Source: an uncultured Ignavibacteriota bacterium (lineage in GTDB: Bacteria > Bacteroidota > Ignavibacteria > UBA10030 > UBA8401). From it: a DNA stretch of 64,000 nt. This document shows positions 43,981-53,607 of this stretch, in pieces; the stretch's first letter is position 1; every line of letters begins with the position of its first letter. The position numbers and the translations under genes are program-made. The notes under the pieces are model-generated. The model was not told the DNA's origin. It was given only the letters and a program-made list of their open reading frames with translations, and did not search any database. The DNA is taken from positions 1-64,000 of the forward strand of contig CAIOTF010000038.1 in NCBI GenBank assembly GCA_903861125.1, in the 5' to 3' direction.

Positions 43981-44979
43981 TTAGTGTTCACCTTTGATGC
44001 TTCTGGTCATCAGATCTTCGGTGGCACGATGTGGTTCTTTTCCGTTGAACATAATATTATATACCTCGGAAAAGATAGCCATCTCGGTATGATGTTTTTT
44101 GGCAAGGTCAACAGCTGAGCGACACGTAGCAACGCCCTCGGCCACCATCACCATTTCGCCGAGAATATCATCCAGTTTTCTTCCGCGGCCGAGTTCTTCG
44201 CCAACATGACGGTTTCGGCTGTGTTTGCTCATACACGTTACGATCAGATCACCGACACCCGATAATCCCGAAAAAGTCCGAGGAAGAGCCCCCATCCTGT
44301 CACCGAGGCGCGTCATTTCTGCGATACCACGCGTAATAATCGCCGCCTTGGTATTGTCGCCGAAGCCTGCACCATCCACAACACCTGCACCAATGGCAAT
44401 AACATTCTTCAACGCACCGCCGAGTTCAACACCGCGGATATCGTCCGATACATACACGCGAAAATATGGAGTATTGAAACATTGAGCAACAATCTTCGCC
44501 GTGCGGGAGCTGAACGATGATGAAACAACAGCCGTAGGGATTTTTTTCACAACTTCTTCTGCATGACTCGGTCCTGAAAGGATCGTGATATTCGATTTTT
44601 TTTCATGCTCAAGAATATCGATCATCACTTCGGACATAGTCATTAGTGTGTTGTTTTCGATCCCTTTGGCAACATTGACGATAATCGTTTTGGTCAGATC
44701 AATATGGGCGATCGTCTTAAGAACACTGCGAAGGAACTGAGAAGGAACAGCCATAACGATGAGGTCCTTCTTTGACGATGCTTCTTCTACGTTATGGGTG
44801 ATCTTCAGATGTTTTGGGAGAGAAATACCGGGAAGATAATCTTTATTGGTCCGAGCGTCACGCATCTCCTCCGTCTGGTCCTCACGATAGCTCCACAACG
44901 TAACATCACGAAAGTTTTCGCAGAGGACAATGGCAAGTGTTGTACCCCAACTTCCGGCACCGAGTACTGATATACGCAT
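43981..44979 (-). CDS. gpsA: Glycerol-3-phosphate dehydrogenase [NAD(P)+]
   Basis: 332 aa cytoplasmic enzyme making sn-glycerol-3-phosphate from dihydroxyacetone phosphate, the head of phospholipid synthesis. The N-terminal Rossmann motif is GAGSWGTTLAIVL (7-19). The catalytic Lys is in GALKNVIAIGAGVVDG, and SGPSHAEEV and FSGLSGVGDLIVTCMSKHSRN are the family signatures. Lies 30 bp after plsY, so both early steps of glycerolipid synthesis are cotranscribed. Confidence 0.97.
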   Translation of the reverse strand: MRISVLGAGSWGTTLAIVLCENFRDVTLWSYREDQTEEMRDARTNKDYLPGISLPKHLKITHNVEEASSKKDLIVMAVPSQFLRSVLKTIAHIDLTKTIIVNVAKGIENNTLMTMSEVMIDILEHEKKSNITILSGPSHAEEVVKKIPTAVVSSSFSSRTAKIVAQCFNTPYFRVYVSDDIRGVELGGALKNVIAIGAGVVDGAGFGDNTKAAIITRGIAEMTRLGDRMGALPRTFSGLSGVGDLIVTCMSKHSRNRHVGEELGRGRKLDDILGEMVMVAEGVATCRSAVDLAKKHHTEMAIFSEVYNIMFNGKEPHRATEDLMTRSIKGEH

Positions 44980-45009
44980 GGCGAGACCTTACAAACCGGT
45001 GAATGAATG

Positions 45010-45684
45010 CTACTGCCGGGAGCCTTTAAAGTGTGTCAATTTACTTTCCGTCCCCGCCAGCAAACGTTTTATATTTTCGCGATGAGTGTAGGTTATGAGA
45101 AATGAAACAGCAATTGCAAAATAGACAAGCGTATGGTACCCAGGAATATTGACGTTGAACACATTCTCCCGGACAAACAGCGTAACCGGAATTGCCATCG
45201 CTGCCAGAATCGATCCTAGTGAAACATACCGCCAAGAAATAAAAACAAATGTGAACACAGCGATGGCAACCACAAACTCTACGGGTGCAAGGCCAAGAAT
45301 CATTCCTGCACCAGTCGCAACACCTTTTCCCCCCTTAAAACCTGCAAACAGCGTCCAGATGTGTCCTAACACTGCGGCAATTCCGCAGATAACCTGTACA
45401 ACCGTAAAATCCTGAAACGGCGTGTGGTTATCGAAAGGGAGCGTGCTTGGATCCCAAAACAGGTGCGGTATATAATACGATGCAACAACACCCTTAAAAA
45501 GATCGAACAAAATTACAGCAAGACCAATTTTCCATCCCAGCATCCTTAATACATTCGTACCGCCAGCGTTGCCGCTGCCGAACTTCCGGATATCACCGGC
45601 TTCGGCAAGCCTCGTGGCAATGATGCTTGTCGGAATCGATCCGATGATATAGCTTAACAGCAGTACGATTGCAAAGTTTCCCAT
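45010..45684 (-). CDS. plsY: Glycerol-3-phosphate acyltransferase PlsY
   Basis: 224 aa inner-membrane enzyme that acylates glycerol-3-phosphate from acyl phosphate. The three family motifs are visible: GSGNAGGTNVLRMLG, FAGFKGGKGVATGAG, and TYTHRENIKRLLAGTESK. Five to six membrane helices. TAAGGA lies 7 nt before the ATG. It precedes gpsA by 30 bp. The 131 bp upstream has no gene and no clear promoter that I can place. Confidence 0.95.
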   Translation of the reverse strand: MGNFAIVLLLSYIIGSIPTSIIATRLAEAGDIRKFGSGNAGGTNVLRMLGWKIGLAVILFDLFKGVVASYYIPHLFWDPSTLPFDNHTPFQDFTVVQVICGIAAVLGHIWTLFAGFKGGKGVATGAGMILGLAPVEFVVAIAVFTFVFISWRYVSLGSILAAMAIPVTLFVRENVFNVNIPGYHTLVYFAIAVSFLITYTHRENIKRLLAGTESKLTHFKGSRQ

Positions 45685-45815
45685 ATAAATTCCTTAGGTC
45701 TGATAATCTCTTGACTGAGAGAAAATAAGTAAATTGAATGTATAGAAGCAAGAACTTCATTCACCGTTCTTCAAATATGAAGGATCGGTGATTTTAGCTG
45801 AAATTGGACAATAAA

Positions 45816-46505
45816 TTATGGAATAAACCGTTTCGCGAGCAATTCGGCAAGCAACAGATCATCCGGAGTTGTAATTTTTATGTTTTCGTAACTTCCTTCA
45901 ACAATAATCGGTAAAATCCCGATCTGCTCCGCAAGATAGGAATCGTCCGTAGCAACGATGTCATTCCTGAAGGCAAAGTCGTACGCATCAACAAGGATCT
46001 TCCGTTGAAATGACTGCGGCGTCTGCACATTCCATAGTGATGCACGATTCAATGTCCTTTCCACACGTCCGTCTGTAGATGCCTGCTTCATCGTATCCTT
46101 TGCGCGAACGGCAACGATCGATGCTCCGAAATATTTTGCCGTCTCTATGGATTGCGTTATTTCCCTGAGATGAACGAACGGACGAACTGCATCGTGAACG
46201 GAAATGATTTCTGCATCTGCATCAACAACCTTCAACGCGTTTGCAATCGAGTCCTGTCTTCTCTCTCCGCCTTCAACCGGTGCTTTCAGCTTTGAGAGGG
46301 AATATTTTTTTTTGAATTCCTCGATGATGGGAAAGGACGAACGCTGGGTAGCAACGATGATCTCCTGAATATCGGCACAACTTTGAAACCGCTCCAATGT
46401 ATGGACCAGGATCGGTTTTTCATTGAGCAGCAGAAATTGTTTACCAATGGTCGCCCCCATCCGTTCACCAAAACCTGCCGCCGGTATGATCACACTGGCA
46501 AACAT
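45816..46505 (-). CDS. ispD: 2-C-methyl-D-erythritol 4-phosphate cytidylyltransferase
   Basis: 229 aa enzyme of the non-mevalonate isoprenoid pathway, joining CTP and MEP. VIIPAAGFGERMGATIGKQF holds the CTP-binding Gly-rich loop and Arg/Lys. VHDAVRPFVHL, AVRAKDTMKQA, and WNVQTPQSFQRKIL are diagnostic. Length is typical. It starts 4 bp after the permease stop. Other MEP-pathway genes are not in the window. Confidence 0.95.
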   Translation of the reverse strand: MFASVIIPAAGFGERMGATIGKQFLLLNEKPILVHTLERFQSCADIQEIIVATQRSSFPIIEEFKKKYSLSKLKAPVEGGERRQDSIANALKVVDADAEIISVHDAVRPFVHLREITQSIETAKYFGASIVAVRAKDTMKQASTDGRVERTLNRASLWNVQTPQSFQRKILVDAYDFAFRNDIVATDDSYLAEQIGILPIIVEGSYENIKITTPDDLLLAELLAKRFIP

Positions 46506-46509
46506 CAGA

Positions 46510-48372
46510 TCACTTCAACTCTTTCGGTTTGCCGAAATATTCGATTGCAAAATTGAATCGCGGGAATATTTTGGGGAGACGCATAACGCTCAGAATCATC
46601 ACGCCGATGGATAACCTGTCTATCCATGACGATGTTGGCCAACCAAGATGGATCGTGATCTTCTTGTGCGGCAATTCGTAATCTAATGCATACAATATCT
46701 CCGTGATTCCCTGAAAGACCGATTGGCTTTGATTGGCAAACCGGAAATGATTGACTGCCACTTTTTCCGGAATTCCCTGGCGAGGATGATAGAGGCTGAT
46801 AAATGCCGAAGAGGAATCGTCTACCTTCGGTGCATTTTCGTTCGGACGGCGGAAGTAAATGTTGATATTCTCCGCTTCGGATTCGACCAAATAGAAGATC
46901 ATATTCAATGGCTGATCTGTCTGCGCGATCTCCTTGATCTCCGGTGCCCGTTTTTTGGCGACACGAATACCGATAAATAAAAAGATCGCCGTTACCGAAC
47001 TCCACATAAGTGTTCCATACGGTTTATGGTACCCAAGATAGAGGAAACAGGAAAACATGATTGCAAAAAGGCCGAACGTTCCCAAACGGTGAGTATTGAA
47101 TGCAAGTACGTCCTTGGTCCCCTTTGAATATCGGTAAATTAGAAGGCTGCCAAGATTGATTGAAAAACTTGCGAGTAATCCGATCGCATACATTTCTGCA
47201 AGCAGCATTTGATTCCCGCCCGTCAGGAAAATGATGAACGTATAAAAAAGGGCGTTGGCAATATGAATACGGTAGAGCGACTGGCGGCTGTTTGTTTTTA
47301 TTATCCATTGAAAGCCGTAGCGATGTGCTACGCGTTCCACCAATTCGCTTGTTGCCACATAGGCTGTATTCACTGCCATCATCAGTAGAATACTGGCGAG
47401 AATGCCGACAATATAACCGAACGGGACACCGCCGACCATGCGGGCGAACTGCGTGATAAGATCGGTCTCATGTGCAGAGAAATTGATTTGTGATGATAGA
47501 ACCACCGCAGCTAGCAGCGGTGTAAAAATACCCGTGGTGAGTGCAAGAAAAATGTATGCGCGTTTCACATCTTTCCATGATTTCACTAATCCTGCGGTCT
47601 GCACTACAGATTCTATTCCTGAATAGGCAAGAATACAACTTGATACGCCGACGATGACGAAAAAATACGCATTAAACCAGTTACCGCTATCCATGCCGAT
47701 CGCAACATTCGAAAAACTTTGCCCGATCACTCCCCAACTGTCGTTGTTCATGTGAAAGATGCCGGCTGAGACCAGATTGATCAGTACTATTGCCGCCACC
47801 ACAAAAATCCCGTAGGTGAATTTTGCATTCTCTTTGATGCCGATGATATTCAATCCTGCCACAAACCATATGATGCCGGCCTGAAATGCGAATTTTCCGG
47901 CTGCACCCAGATGGATGAACGACATGCCATTTTCAACGGCACTGACTGTGGAAAGACTAGCAGTTAATACATAATCAACAATAATCGAAGCAACCGCGAT
48001 GAACGAAACGGTCGGTCCAAGCACGATGTATGAAAACGAATAAACCCCTCCACCTTTGATCCCATGAAATTCAAGAATCTCAGCGATCTCCGTCATCCGC
48101 ATAGAAAGCAAACGGATTAGAATAGAAGTGAGAATGATGAAAACAATAGCATTGGTTCCGATGACCCGAAACGCTTCGCTCGGTGCATAGAAAATGGATG
48201 TCAACTCATCCATTAATGTAATAATCGCAACAGAAAGCCATGTCAGCCACCATTTCCCCTGCGAAAAATACGATAGCAAATGTTTTTTCGTCATTAAATA
48301 TCCGAATGCTCCGAGGAGCAGAATATTTATGACAAGAAGAACAAAAAACTTGGACGTTAGGTAATGTTCCAT
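46510..48372 (-). CDS. APC-family amino-acid permease with a C-terminal soluble domain
   Basis: About 620 aa from ATG 48372. Some 12 transmembrane helices; the first (FFVLLVINILLLGAFGYLM), the GIKGGGVYSFSYIVLGP segment of helix 3 and GIESVVQTAGLVKSW are typical of APC transporters. After the last helix (about 475) comes a soluble part of about 130 residues (NMIFYLVESEAENINIYFRR, VAVNHFRFANQSQSVFQGIT, KKITIHLGWPT) not seen in short permeases. It could regulate uptake. The substrate is not assigned. Situated between queA and ispD with no clear functional link. Confidence 0.82.
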   Translation of the reverse strand: MEHYLTSKFFVLLVINILLLGAFGYLMTKKHLLSYFSQGKWWLTWLSVAIITLMDELTSIFYAPSEAFRVIGTNAIVFIILTSILIRLLSMRMTEIAEILEFHGIKGGGVYSFSYIVLGPTVSFIAVASIIVDYVLTASLSTVSAVENGMSFIHLGAAGKFAFQAGIIWFVAGLNIIGIKENAKFTYGIFVVAAIVLINLVSAGIFHMNNDSWGVIGQSFSNVAIGMDSGNWFNAYFFVIVGVSSCILAYSGIESVVQTAGLVKSWKDVKRAYIFLALTTGIFTPLLAAVVLSSQINFSAHETDLITQFARMVGGVPFGYIVGILASILLMMAVNTAYVATSELVERVAHRYGFQWIIKTNSRQSLYRIHIANALFYTFIIFLTGGNQMLLAEMYAIGLLASFSINLGSLLIYRYSKGTKDVLAFNTHRLGTFGLFAIMFSCFLYLGYHKPYGTLMWSSVTAIFLFIGIRVAKKRAPEIKEIAQTDQPLNMIFYLVESEAENINIYFRRPNENAPKVDDSSSAFISLYHPRQGIPEKVAVNHFRFANQSQSVFQGITEILYALDYELPHKKITIHLGWPTSSWIDRLSIGVMILSVMRLPKIFPRFNFAIEYFGKPKELK

Positions 48373-48381
48373 CATGTACAA

Positions 48382-49419
48382 TTAGAGAATGAGCATCGCG
48401 TCACCGTAGCTGTAAAAGCGGTAACCTTTTTTAATTGCGTGTTTGTAAGCCCGCATTGCCAGTTCATGTCCGGCAAACGCAGCTACCAGCATCAGTAAGG
48501 TCGATTCCGGCATATGGAAGTTCGTGATCAATCTGTCCGCGATCTTAAAATCGTACGGCGGGAAGATGAACTTATCGGTCCAACCGCGCAACGGTTTTAA
48601 GTGTCCGTCCGTTGTTACGGACGATTCGACGGCACGCATCGCACTGGTGCCGATCACGCAGACATTTTTCCGGGCGTCGATTGTCTTGTTAACGATTTTC
48701 ACCGTTGATTCATCGACCTGGAAATATTCGGAATCCATTTTGTGCTTGGTGAGATCTTCCACTTCAACGGCACGGAATGTTCCCAAACCGATGTGAAGAA
48801 TGACCGGAGCAAAATTGACCCCTTTCTTTTCCATTTTTTTCTGAAGCGCTTTGGTGAAATGAAGCCCTGCCGTCGGCGCAGCAACAGCACCCACTTTATC
48901 GGCGAATATCGTCTGGTACGCTTCTTTGTCTTTCGGGGTCGGTTCTCGCTTGATATAGTTCGGCAGCGGCGTCAGTCCGATCTTATCGATAACCTTGAAA
49001 AAATCGCCCGTATAGTTGAAACGCACTGTTCTTCCGCGCGATGTGGTATTATCAATCACTTCGCACCAAAGATTTCCGTTGTCAAAATATATCTTATTAC
49101 CGATGCGCACTTTGCGTGCCGGATCGACGATCACATCCCAGATATTATCCTCTACGTTCAACTGACGGAGCAGAAATACTTCAATCTTGGCATTCGTCTT
49201 TTCTTTTTTTCCGATGAGCCGTGCCTGAAATACCTTTGTTTCGTTCACAACAATGGTATCCCCTTTTTCAAAATATTCGGCAACATCGTAAAAGTGTCGG
49301 TCCTCAATTGTTTCTTCCTTTCGGTTAATAACCATTAACCGTGCATGGTCACGCGGATTTGCCGGATGTTTCGCGATAAGATTCCTCGGGACCGGATATT
49401 TATAGTCGGAAAGTTTCAT
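48382..49419 (-). CDS. queA: S-adenosylmethionine:tRNA ribosyltransferase-isomerase
   Basis: 345 aa enzyme making epoxyqueuosine in the wobble base of tRNAs with GUN anticodons. [20 protein letters not shown] is the N-terminus, [19 protein letters not shown] the next strand; [13 protein letters not shown] and [20 protein letters not shown] are the active-site signatures; [18 protein letters not shown] closes the domain. ATG 49419 is chosen because AAAGGA lies about 11 nt upstream and the start MKLSDYKY fits; a longer frame to 49476 adds 19 residues without homology. Confidence 0.96.
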   Translation of the reverse strand: MKLSDYKYPVPRNLIAKHPANPRDHARLMVINRKEETIEDRHFYDVAEYFEKGDTIVVNETKVFQARLIGKKEKTNAKIEVFLLRQLNVEDNIWDVIVDPARKVRIGNKIYFDNGNLWCEVIDNTTSRGRTVRFNYTGDFFKVIDKIGLTPLPNYIKREPTPKDKEAYQTIFADKVGAVAAPTAGLHFTKALQKKMEKKGVNFAPVILHIGLGTFRAVEVEDLTKHKMDSEYFQVDESTVKIVNKTIDARKNVCVIGTSAMRAVESSVTTDGHLKPLRGWTDKFIFPPYDFKIADRLITNFHMPESTLLMLVAAFAGHELAMRAYKHAIKKGYRFYSYGDAMLIL

Positions 49420-49501
49420 AGGACACTGTTCCTTTCGGGCCTCTTGCCCACTGTGGTAAATGTTTTGCCTGTCCACTAACGGCGGACGTCACTGCACTTT
49501 A

Positions 49502-50200
49502 TTATTTCGTTAAATTATACTGTTGTGCTCCCTGAAAGAATGCGGAGCCGATCTTTGTGGTAAACGGATTCGCTGCATCCACCATCCGTTCAGGATGCCA
49601 TTGAACGAGCATCAAAAATGATTTATCTCTTTTTTCCTTCCATTCCATTGATTCCACAACATCATCATCCGAATAGCCGGAAACGATCAAATCATCAGCG
49701 ATTGTGCGCACGGATTGATGATGGTACGAATTGATCACACCGGATAATTTCTCCGTCACTGACGCTAACAGCGATTCGCTCTTCACCGTTATTGCATGAC
49801 GAAGTTCCGGCTCCCCTTTCATTGCTGTATGTCTTTCAAATCCCGCAGCCGGAAGATCGGCAATAAGGGTACCCCCGAGAAAAACATTCGCAACCTGCAA
49901 GCCGCGGCAAATACCGAGGATCGGCATCTTCACGCTCATCGCTTCGTCCAATAGCCTAAATTCAAAATCATCACGCGCCCTATCAATCTGTTCAACCAAT
50001 TCTTCCGGGATTGCCTTGGATAACTTTGGATCGACATCTTCTCCGCCCACAAGAACCAATCCGTCAAAACCGGATAACCCGGAAAAATCATTTCTGTATG
50101 AAGCAACGACCAGTTCGGCAGCCGGATCGAATGATTGGACCCAATCCATATATGTCTTCTGTTTATCTGGATTACCCGAATCCGTAACCACAATCTTCAT
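49502..50200 (-). CDS. Class I glutamine amidotransferase-like hydrolase (peptidase C26)
   Basis: 232 aa. GILGICRGLQVANVFLGGTL holds the nucleophile Cys, and VQWHPERMVDAANP the His-Glu pair, so the triad of class I GATases is intact. The closest types are gamma-glutamyl-gamma-aminobutyrate hydrolase (PuuD) and related gamma-glutamyl hydrolases that split gamma-glutamyl amides. No synthase partner is present, which favours a free-standing hydrolase. It lies 13 bp after lpxK. Confidence 0.88.
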   Translation of the reverse strand: MKIVVTDSGNPDKQKTYMDWVQSFDPAAELVVASYRNDFSGLSGFDGLVLVGGEDVDPKLSKAIPEELVEQIDRARDDFEFRLLDEAMSVKMPILGICRGLQVANVFLGGTLIADLPAAGFERHTAMKGEPELRHAITVKSESLLASVTEKLSGVINSYHHQSVRTIADDLIVSGYSDDDVVESMEWKEKRDKSFLMLVQWHPERMVDAANPFTTKIGSAFFQGAQQYNLTK

Positions 50201-50213
50201 TAAAATAAAACTT

Positions 50214-51239
50214 TCAGCTCAATAAATATTTTTTCCATTCATCCTGCTGATGAATGGCCGCATCCATAATCAGCGCAGAGACCGGCAGATTATTCAATAT
50301 GCTTTCAAACTCCTGCAGCCGAACACCATCCTTCTCCGTTGTCAGGATAAAATCAGCGTTGTGCTCATGAAACGACCGAATGAACGATTCAATTTCGGAT
50401 ATTTTGAATGCATGATGATCCGGAAAACTATATACAGCCTTCAATGAAACACCGCATTTTTCAAGTTCTAAAAAAAACATTTCCGGCCGGGCAATGCCGC
50501 ATACAGCAACGGCCGAACGGCCTTTCATGGTTTCCAGCGTTTGTGCAACGCCGCCAAACAAATGCCTCATGCCAGACGGAACAAATGAACCGGAGAACTT
50601 TTTCTGTATGAATCCGATCCGATCATCACGTAAAATGTTTTCCGCGTCGGCACTGTTCTTTGCTTTCGTAATGACTACTCCGTTCGCGCGTTTCAAACTT
50701 CCGATCCATTCTCTGCGATATCCTGCCGGAAGCATCATCATATCGAACGGCAATTGTGCAGCATCGATCAGCACAATGTCTTTCGTCCGTTTGATATATC
50801 GATGCTGAAATCCGTCGTCAAGGATAATCACCTGAGCGCCGAATCCATCGATTGCTTTTTTTGCACCGCGGACTCTGTCTTCATCAACAATGACGACCGC
50901 GGTTTTCAAGTTACGGGCGATCATCAACGGTTCATCACCGGCTGAAACTGCATCGGTAAGGATACGTTTTCCATCACATGCAACGACTGTTCCGCGCGTT
51001 GCTCTTCCATAACCTCTGCTGACAATAGCAACGGTCTTTCCAGAGTCCTGAACTATCCGTGCAGCGTTCATCACGATCGGAGTTTTTCCCGTCCCGCCGG
51101 CCGTGATATTACCGATTGAAATAACCGGAACACCAACATCGATCGATCTCAATAATCCAATATCAAAGAACAAATTGCGCAGCCACACAATAAATCCGTA
51201 GATGAAAGACAGCGGAAATAAGACAGGATGCGGTCTCAC
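50214..51239 (-). CDS. lpxK: Tetraacyldisaccharide 4'-kinase
   Basis: 341 aa inner-membrane-associated kinase that phosphorylates the lipid A precursor at the 4' position. Walker A reads GNITAGGTGKTPI (43-55), the LpxK-specific P-loop. VDEDRVRGAKKAI and VIILDDGFQHR (the Walker B-like DDGFQH) are also characteristic, as is the N-terminal hydrophobic segment. Its ATG overlaps the stop of the acyltransferase gene by 4 bp. With lpxB two genes upstream, this is a lipid A operon. Confidence 0.96.
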   Translation of the reverse strand: MRPHPVLFPLSFIYGFIVWLRNLFFDIGLLRSIDVGVPVISIGNITAGGTGKTPIVMNAARIVQDSGKTVAIVSRGYGRATRGTVVACDGKRILTDAVSAGDEPLMIARNLKTAVVIVDEDRVRGAKKAIDGFGAQVIILDDGFQHRYIKRTKDIVLIDAAQLPFDMMMLPAGYRREWIGSLKRANGVVITKAKNSADAENILRDDRIGFIQKKFSGSFVPSGMRHLFGGVAQTLETMKGRSAVAVCGIARPEMFFLELEKCGVSLKAVYSFPDHHAFKISEIESFIRSFHEHNADFILTTEKDGVRLQEFESILNNLPVSALIMDAAIHQQDEWKKYLLS

Positions 51240-51910
51240 GATCTTTCCCCTTCCTGCAATAGCATCCTTTCAGCATCTTTGGTCAACGCATTCATTCTTG
51301 CCTGCATTTCAAGTTTGAAAGCGTCCAGCGATTCACCATCAAGTTCTTTTTGAACCGTCACGGGATCGCCGTAGCAAACCGCAACGGGCGAAAAGAGCAT
51401 CGGCACTATAAACTTGTCCCAACTGCGCAGGTGTCTCTTTTTTTTCACCGCGATTCCTGCAAGCACCAACGGAACTCCGCACTTTTGTGCAACCCGAACC
51501 GCACCCATCTTCATTTCATGACGTGGACCGCGGGGTCCGTCCGGAGTGATCGCCAGCGAGCGCCCATTCGTCACTTCATCCACCATTAACTGCATCGCCT
51601 CTTTTCCGCCGATGTGGCTCGATCCGCGTATCATCGAATAGTTCCAGCGTTCCAAAATCGTTGAAAGAAACTCACCGTCGTTGCTTTGGCTGACCAGCGC
51701 TGAAACCGTTCCACTTTTCTGTGGACGATGAATGAACCAACCGACCAGCATTGCACCGTGCCAAAATGCCACAACATAATTCTTTCCGCTTCGTTTCAAC
51801 TCCTCAAACTGCTCACCTCCACGTACTGTGATCTTCAGCGTTCTGACACACAGCAAAGCTATGCGCCACAACACCAAACGCAGAGCAATCAATATCATTT
51901 TCTTTCTCAT
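51236..51910 (-). CDS. Lysophospholipid acyltransferase-family protein (DUF374)
   Basis: 224 aa. N-terminal hydrophobic segment, then VAFWHGAMLVGWFI (the WHG of DUF374), SNDGEFLSTIL, and ITPDGPRGPRHEMKMGAV, the pattern of a stand-alone acyltransferase related to the LPLAT superfamily. The Bacteroidota-type proteins of this family sit in lipid A operons and may add the secondary acyl chains, as LpxL does in enterics; this is inferred. It overlaps lpxB and lpxK by 4 bp each (ATGA both times), so all three are translated together. Confidence 0.85.
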   Translation of the reverse strand: MRKKMILIALRLVLWRIALLCVRTLKITVRGGEQFEELKRSGKNYVVAFWHGAMLVGWFIHRPQKSGTVSALVSQSNDGEFLSTILERWNYSMIRGSSHIGGKEAMQLMVDEVTNGRSLAITPDGPRGPRHEMKMGAVRVAQKCGVPLVLAGIAVKKKRHLRSWDKFIVPMLFSPVAVCYGDPVTVQKELDGESLDAFKLEMQARMNALTKDAERMLLQEGERS

Positions 51911-53025
51911 AAAGCAAGGATCGCTTCTGCTACATTCGCCGAAGCACCGATGCCGCCCAGTTTCTGACGGACGATATTCAATTCATTTTTGATCCCGTTA
52001 TACCGTTCAGGCGAATTTATGATCATCCGAGCCTCTGCGGTCAGCGATTCGACAGTAACATCACTCTGAATCATTTCGGGAACGATCGTTCTGCCGGCTA
52101 CGATATTCACCAGCGAGATATTCTTAATCTTCACCACCAATCGCGCAATCCAATAGGTGATCGCGGAAGTCTTATAGACTACAATCATGGGTGTTCCGAC
52201 ACATGCCGTTTCCAGCGTAGCCGTTCCCGAGGTAACAAAAGCAAACTCGGCATATTTCATCACTTCATGCGTTGCATGCCGGATGAATTTCACGCGTGCA
52301 TCGGGCGGTAAATTTATCGTGTACAATTCCATCGGTAGATCCGGAGCAACGGCAACAACAACATCTTTTTCATCCTGTGCAAGTGCTACCGCAGAACGAA
52401 CCATCACCGAAAATAAATTTTCGATTTCCTGTTTTCTACTTCCGGGAACAACCGCAATGAATTTTTTTTCCGGATCCAATTCATAGCGTTTTGAAAACTG
52501 TGTTTGTGTCATACCATCCTGCATCTCTTCCACCAACGGATGACCGACAAATTGCACGGGAACATTCTCTTTCTCATAGATCGGCACTTCAAACGGAAAG
52601 ACGACGAGCATCTTGTCAATCAATCCGTGCATCTTCTTTACGCGTCCTTTTTTCCATGCCCACACCTGCGGACTGATATAGTATGCAACCTTGATCCCAT
52701 GTTTCTTTGCGATGCCTGCAAATCTCAAGTTAAAACCGGGATAATCGATCAGCACAACAACATCCGGTTTTTTCAAGAGCAGCAGTTGTTCAAGCGTCCG
52801 TTCCACCGATCGGATCAACGGAAGATGCTTCACTACCTCGATAAATCCCATGAACGACATTTCCCGCACATGATACGTTAGTGTCATTCCTTCCTTCTGC
52901 ATTTTATCTCCGCCGATGCCGAAGATCTCCATTGACGGATTTCTTTTCTTCAGTTCACGGACAACCCCAGCACCGTGCAGATCGCCTGATGCTTCGCCCG
53001 CTATCATCATTACTCGCTGTTTCAT
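51907..53025 (-). CDS. lpxB: Lipid-A-disaccharide synthase
   Basis: 372 aa GT19 enzyme that joins UDP-2,3-diacylglucosamine and lipid X on the inner membrane. The N-terminus MMIAGEASGDLHGAGVVREL carries the family motif GExSGD; VVLIDYPGFNLRFA, VAYYISPQVWAWKKGRVKKM, and VVVAVAPDLPMELY follow, with TSGTATLETACVGTPMIVVYK the donor-binding segment. Length typical. It follows a methyltransferase gene by 1 bp. Confidence 0.97.
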   Translation of the reverse strand: MKQRVMMIAGEASGDLHGAGVVRELKKRNPSMEIFGIGGDKMQKEGMTLTYHVREMSFMGFIEVVKHLPLIRSVERTLEQLLLLKKPDVVVLIDYPGFNLRFAGIAKKHGIKVAYYISPQVWAWKKGRVKKMHGLIDKMLVVFPFEVPIYEKENVPVQFVGHPLVEEMQDGMTQTQFSKRYELDPEKKFIAVVPGSRKQEIENLFSVMVRSAVALAQDEKDVVVAVAPDLPMELYTINLPPDARVKFIRHATHEVMKYAEFAFVTSGTATLETACVGTPMIVVYKTSAITYWIARLVVKIKNISLVNIVAGRTIVPEMIQSDVTVESLTAEARMIINSPERYNGIKNELNIVRQKLGGIGASANVAEAILAL

Positions 53026-53026
53026 G

Positions 53027-53605
53027 TTACCGTATTAAATATCGGACGATGATCAAACCAATGACTGCCGTAAATGCCTGCAAGGTTCTCGTTTCCGACT
53101 GCAAGCCGCGCGCAACATTCGGTTCCCGATGAAATGCATGATCGCCGGAATACCGGGTCACTCTCGGAATGAAACGGGGAACATTTTTGCAATATGTGTC
53201 GTATTCCGCACCAAAAGCGCCACGAAGATGCTCTTCTTCACGTGAAACAATCAATTGATACTGTATAACAAACCAGATAAATGCCGCTAATGCTAAATAC
53301 GGTACAAGAGCATTGGACATGATACCGATACCGACATACATCAAAATGTTACCGACATACAACGGGTTGCGCACATGTCCGAACGGACCATCGGTGATCA
53401 GATTCGTCGCCCCAACAACGCCGGTCGTGCGGGTTTCACTGCCGCAGATTGATACACCCCAAAAACGTATAGCCTCTCCGGTCAATGCGATAATGAACCC
53501 AACAGCCAGTGTAGCTGCCGTCGGTTCGGCGAACATAACCATAACAACAAGAAACGGTATCGGGGTGTAGCTGCGCAGTTCAAATATTTTCAGTCTCAGA
53601 TCCAT
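53027..53605 (-). CDS. Isoprenylcysteine/phospholipid methyltransferase-like membrane protein
   Basis: 192 aa with about four membrane segments. GPFGHVRNPLYVGNILMYVGIG is the SAM-binding signature of the ICMT/PEMT family; EEEHLRGAFGAEYDTYCKNVPRFIP is the conserved C-terminal stretch. In bacteria the substrates are mostly unknown (lipids or small thiols). It starts 2 bp after the HAD gene, in the lpxB run. Membrane-bound. Confidence 0.85.
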   Translation of the reverse strand: MDLRLKIFELRSYTPIPFLVVMVMFAEPTAATLAVGFIIALTGEAIRFWGVSICGSETRTTGVVGATNLITDGPFGHVRNPLYVGNILMYVGIGIMSNALVPYLALAAFIWFVIQYQLIVSREEEHLRGAFGAEYDTYCKNVPRFIPRVTRYSGDHAFHREPNVARGLQSETRTLQAFTAVIGLIIVRYLIR

Positions 53606-53607
53606 AT

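Noticed and set aside
46423-47005. Frames opposite ispD and the permease, on both strands
   Set aside because: Shadows of the two real genes, without initiation signals or domains.
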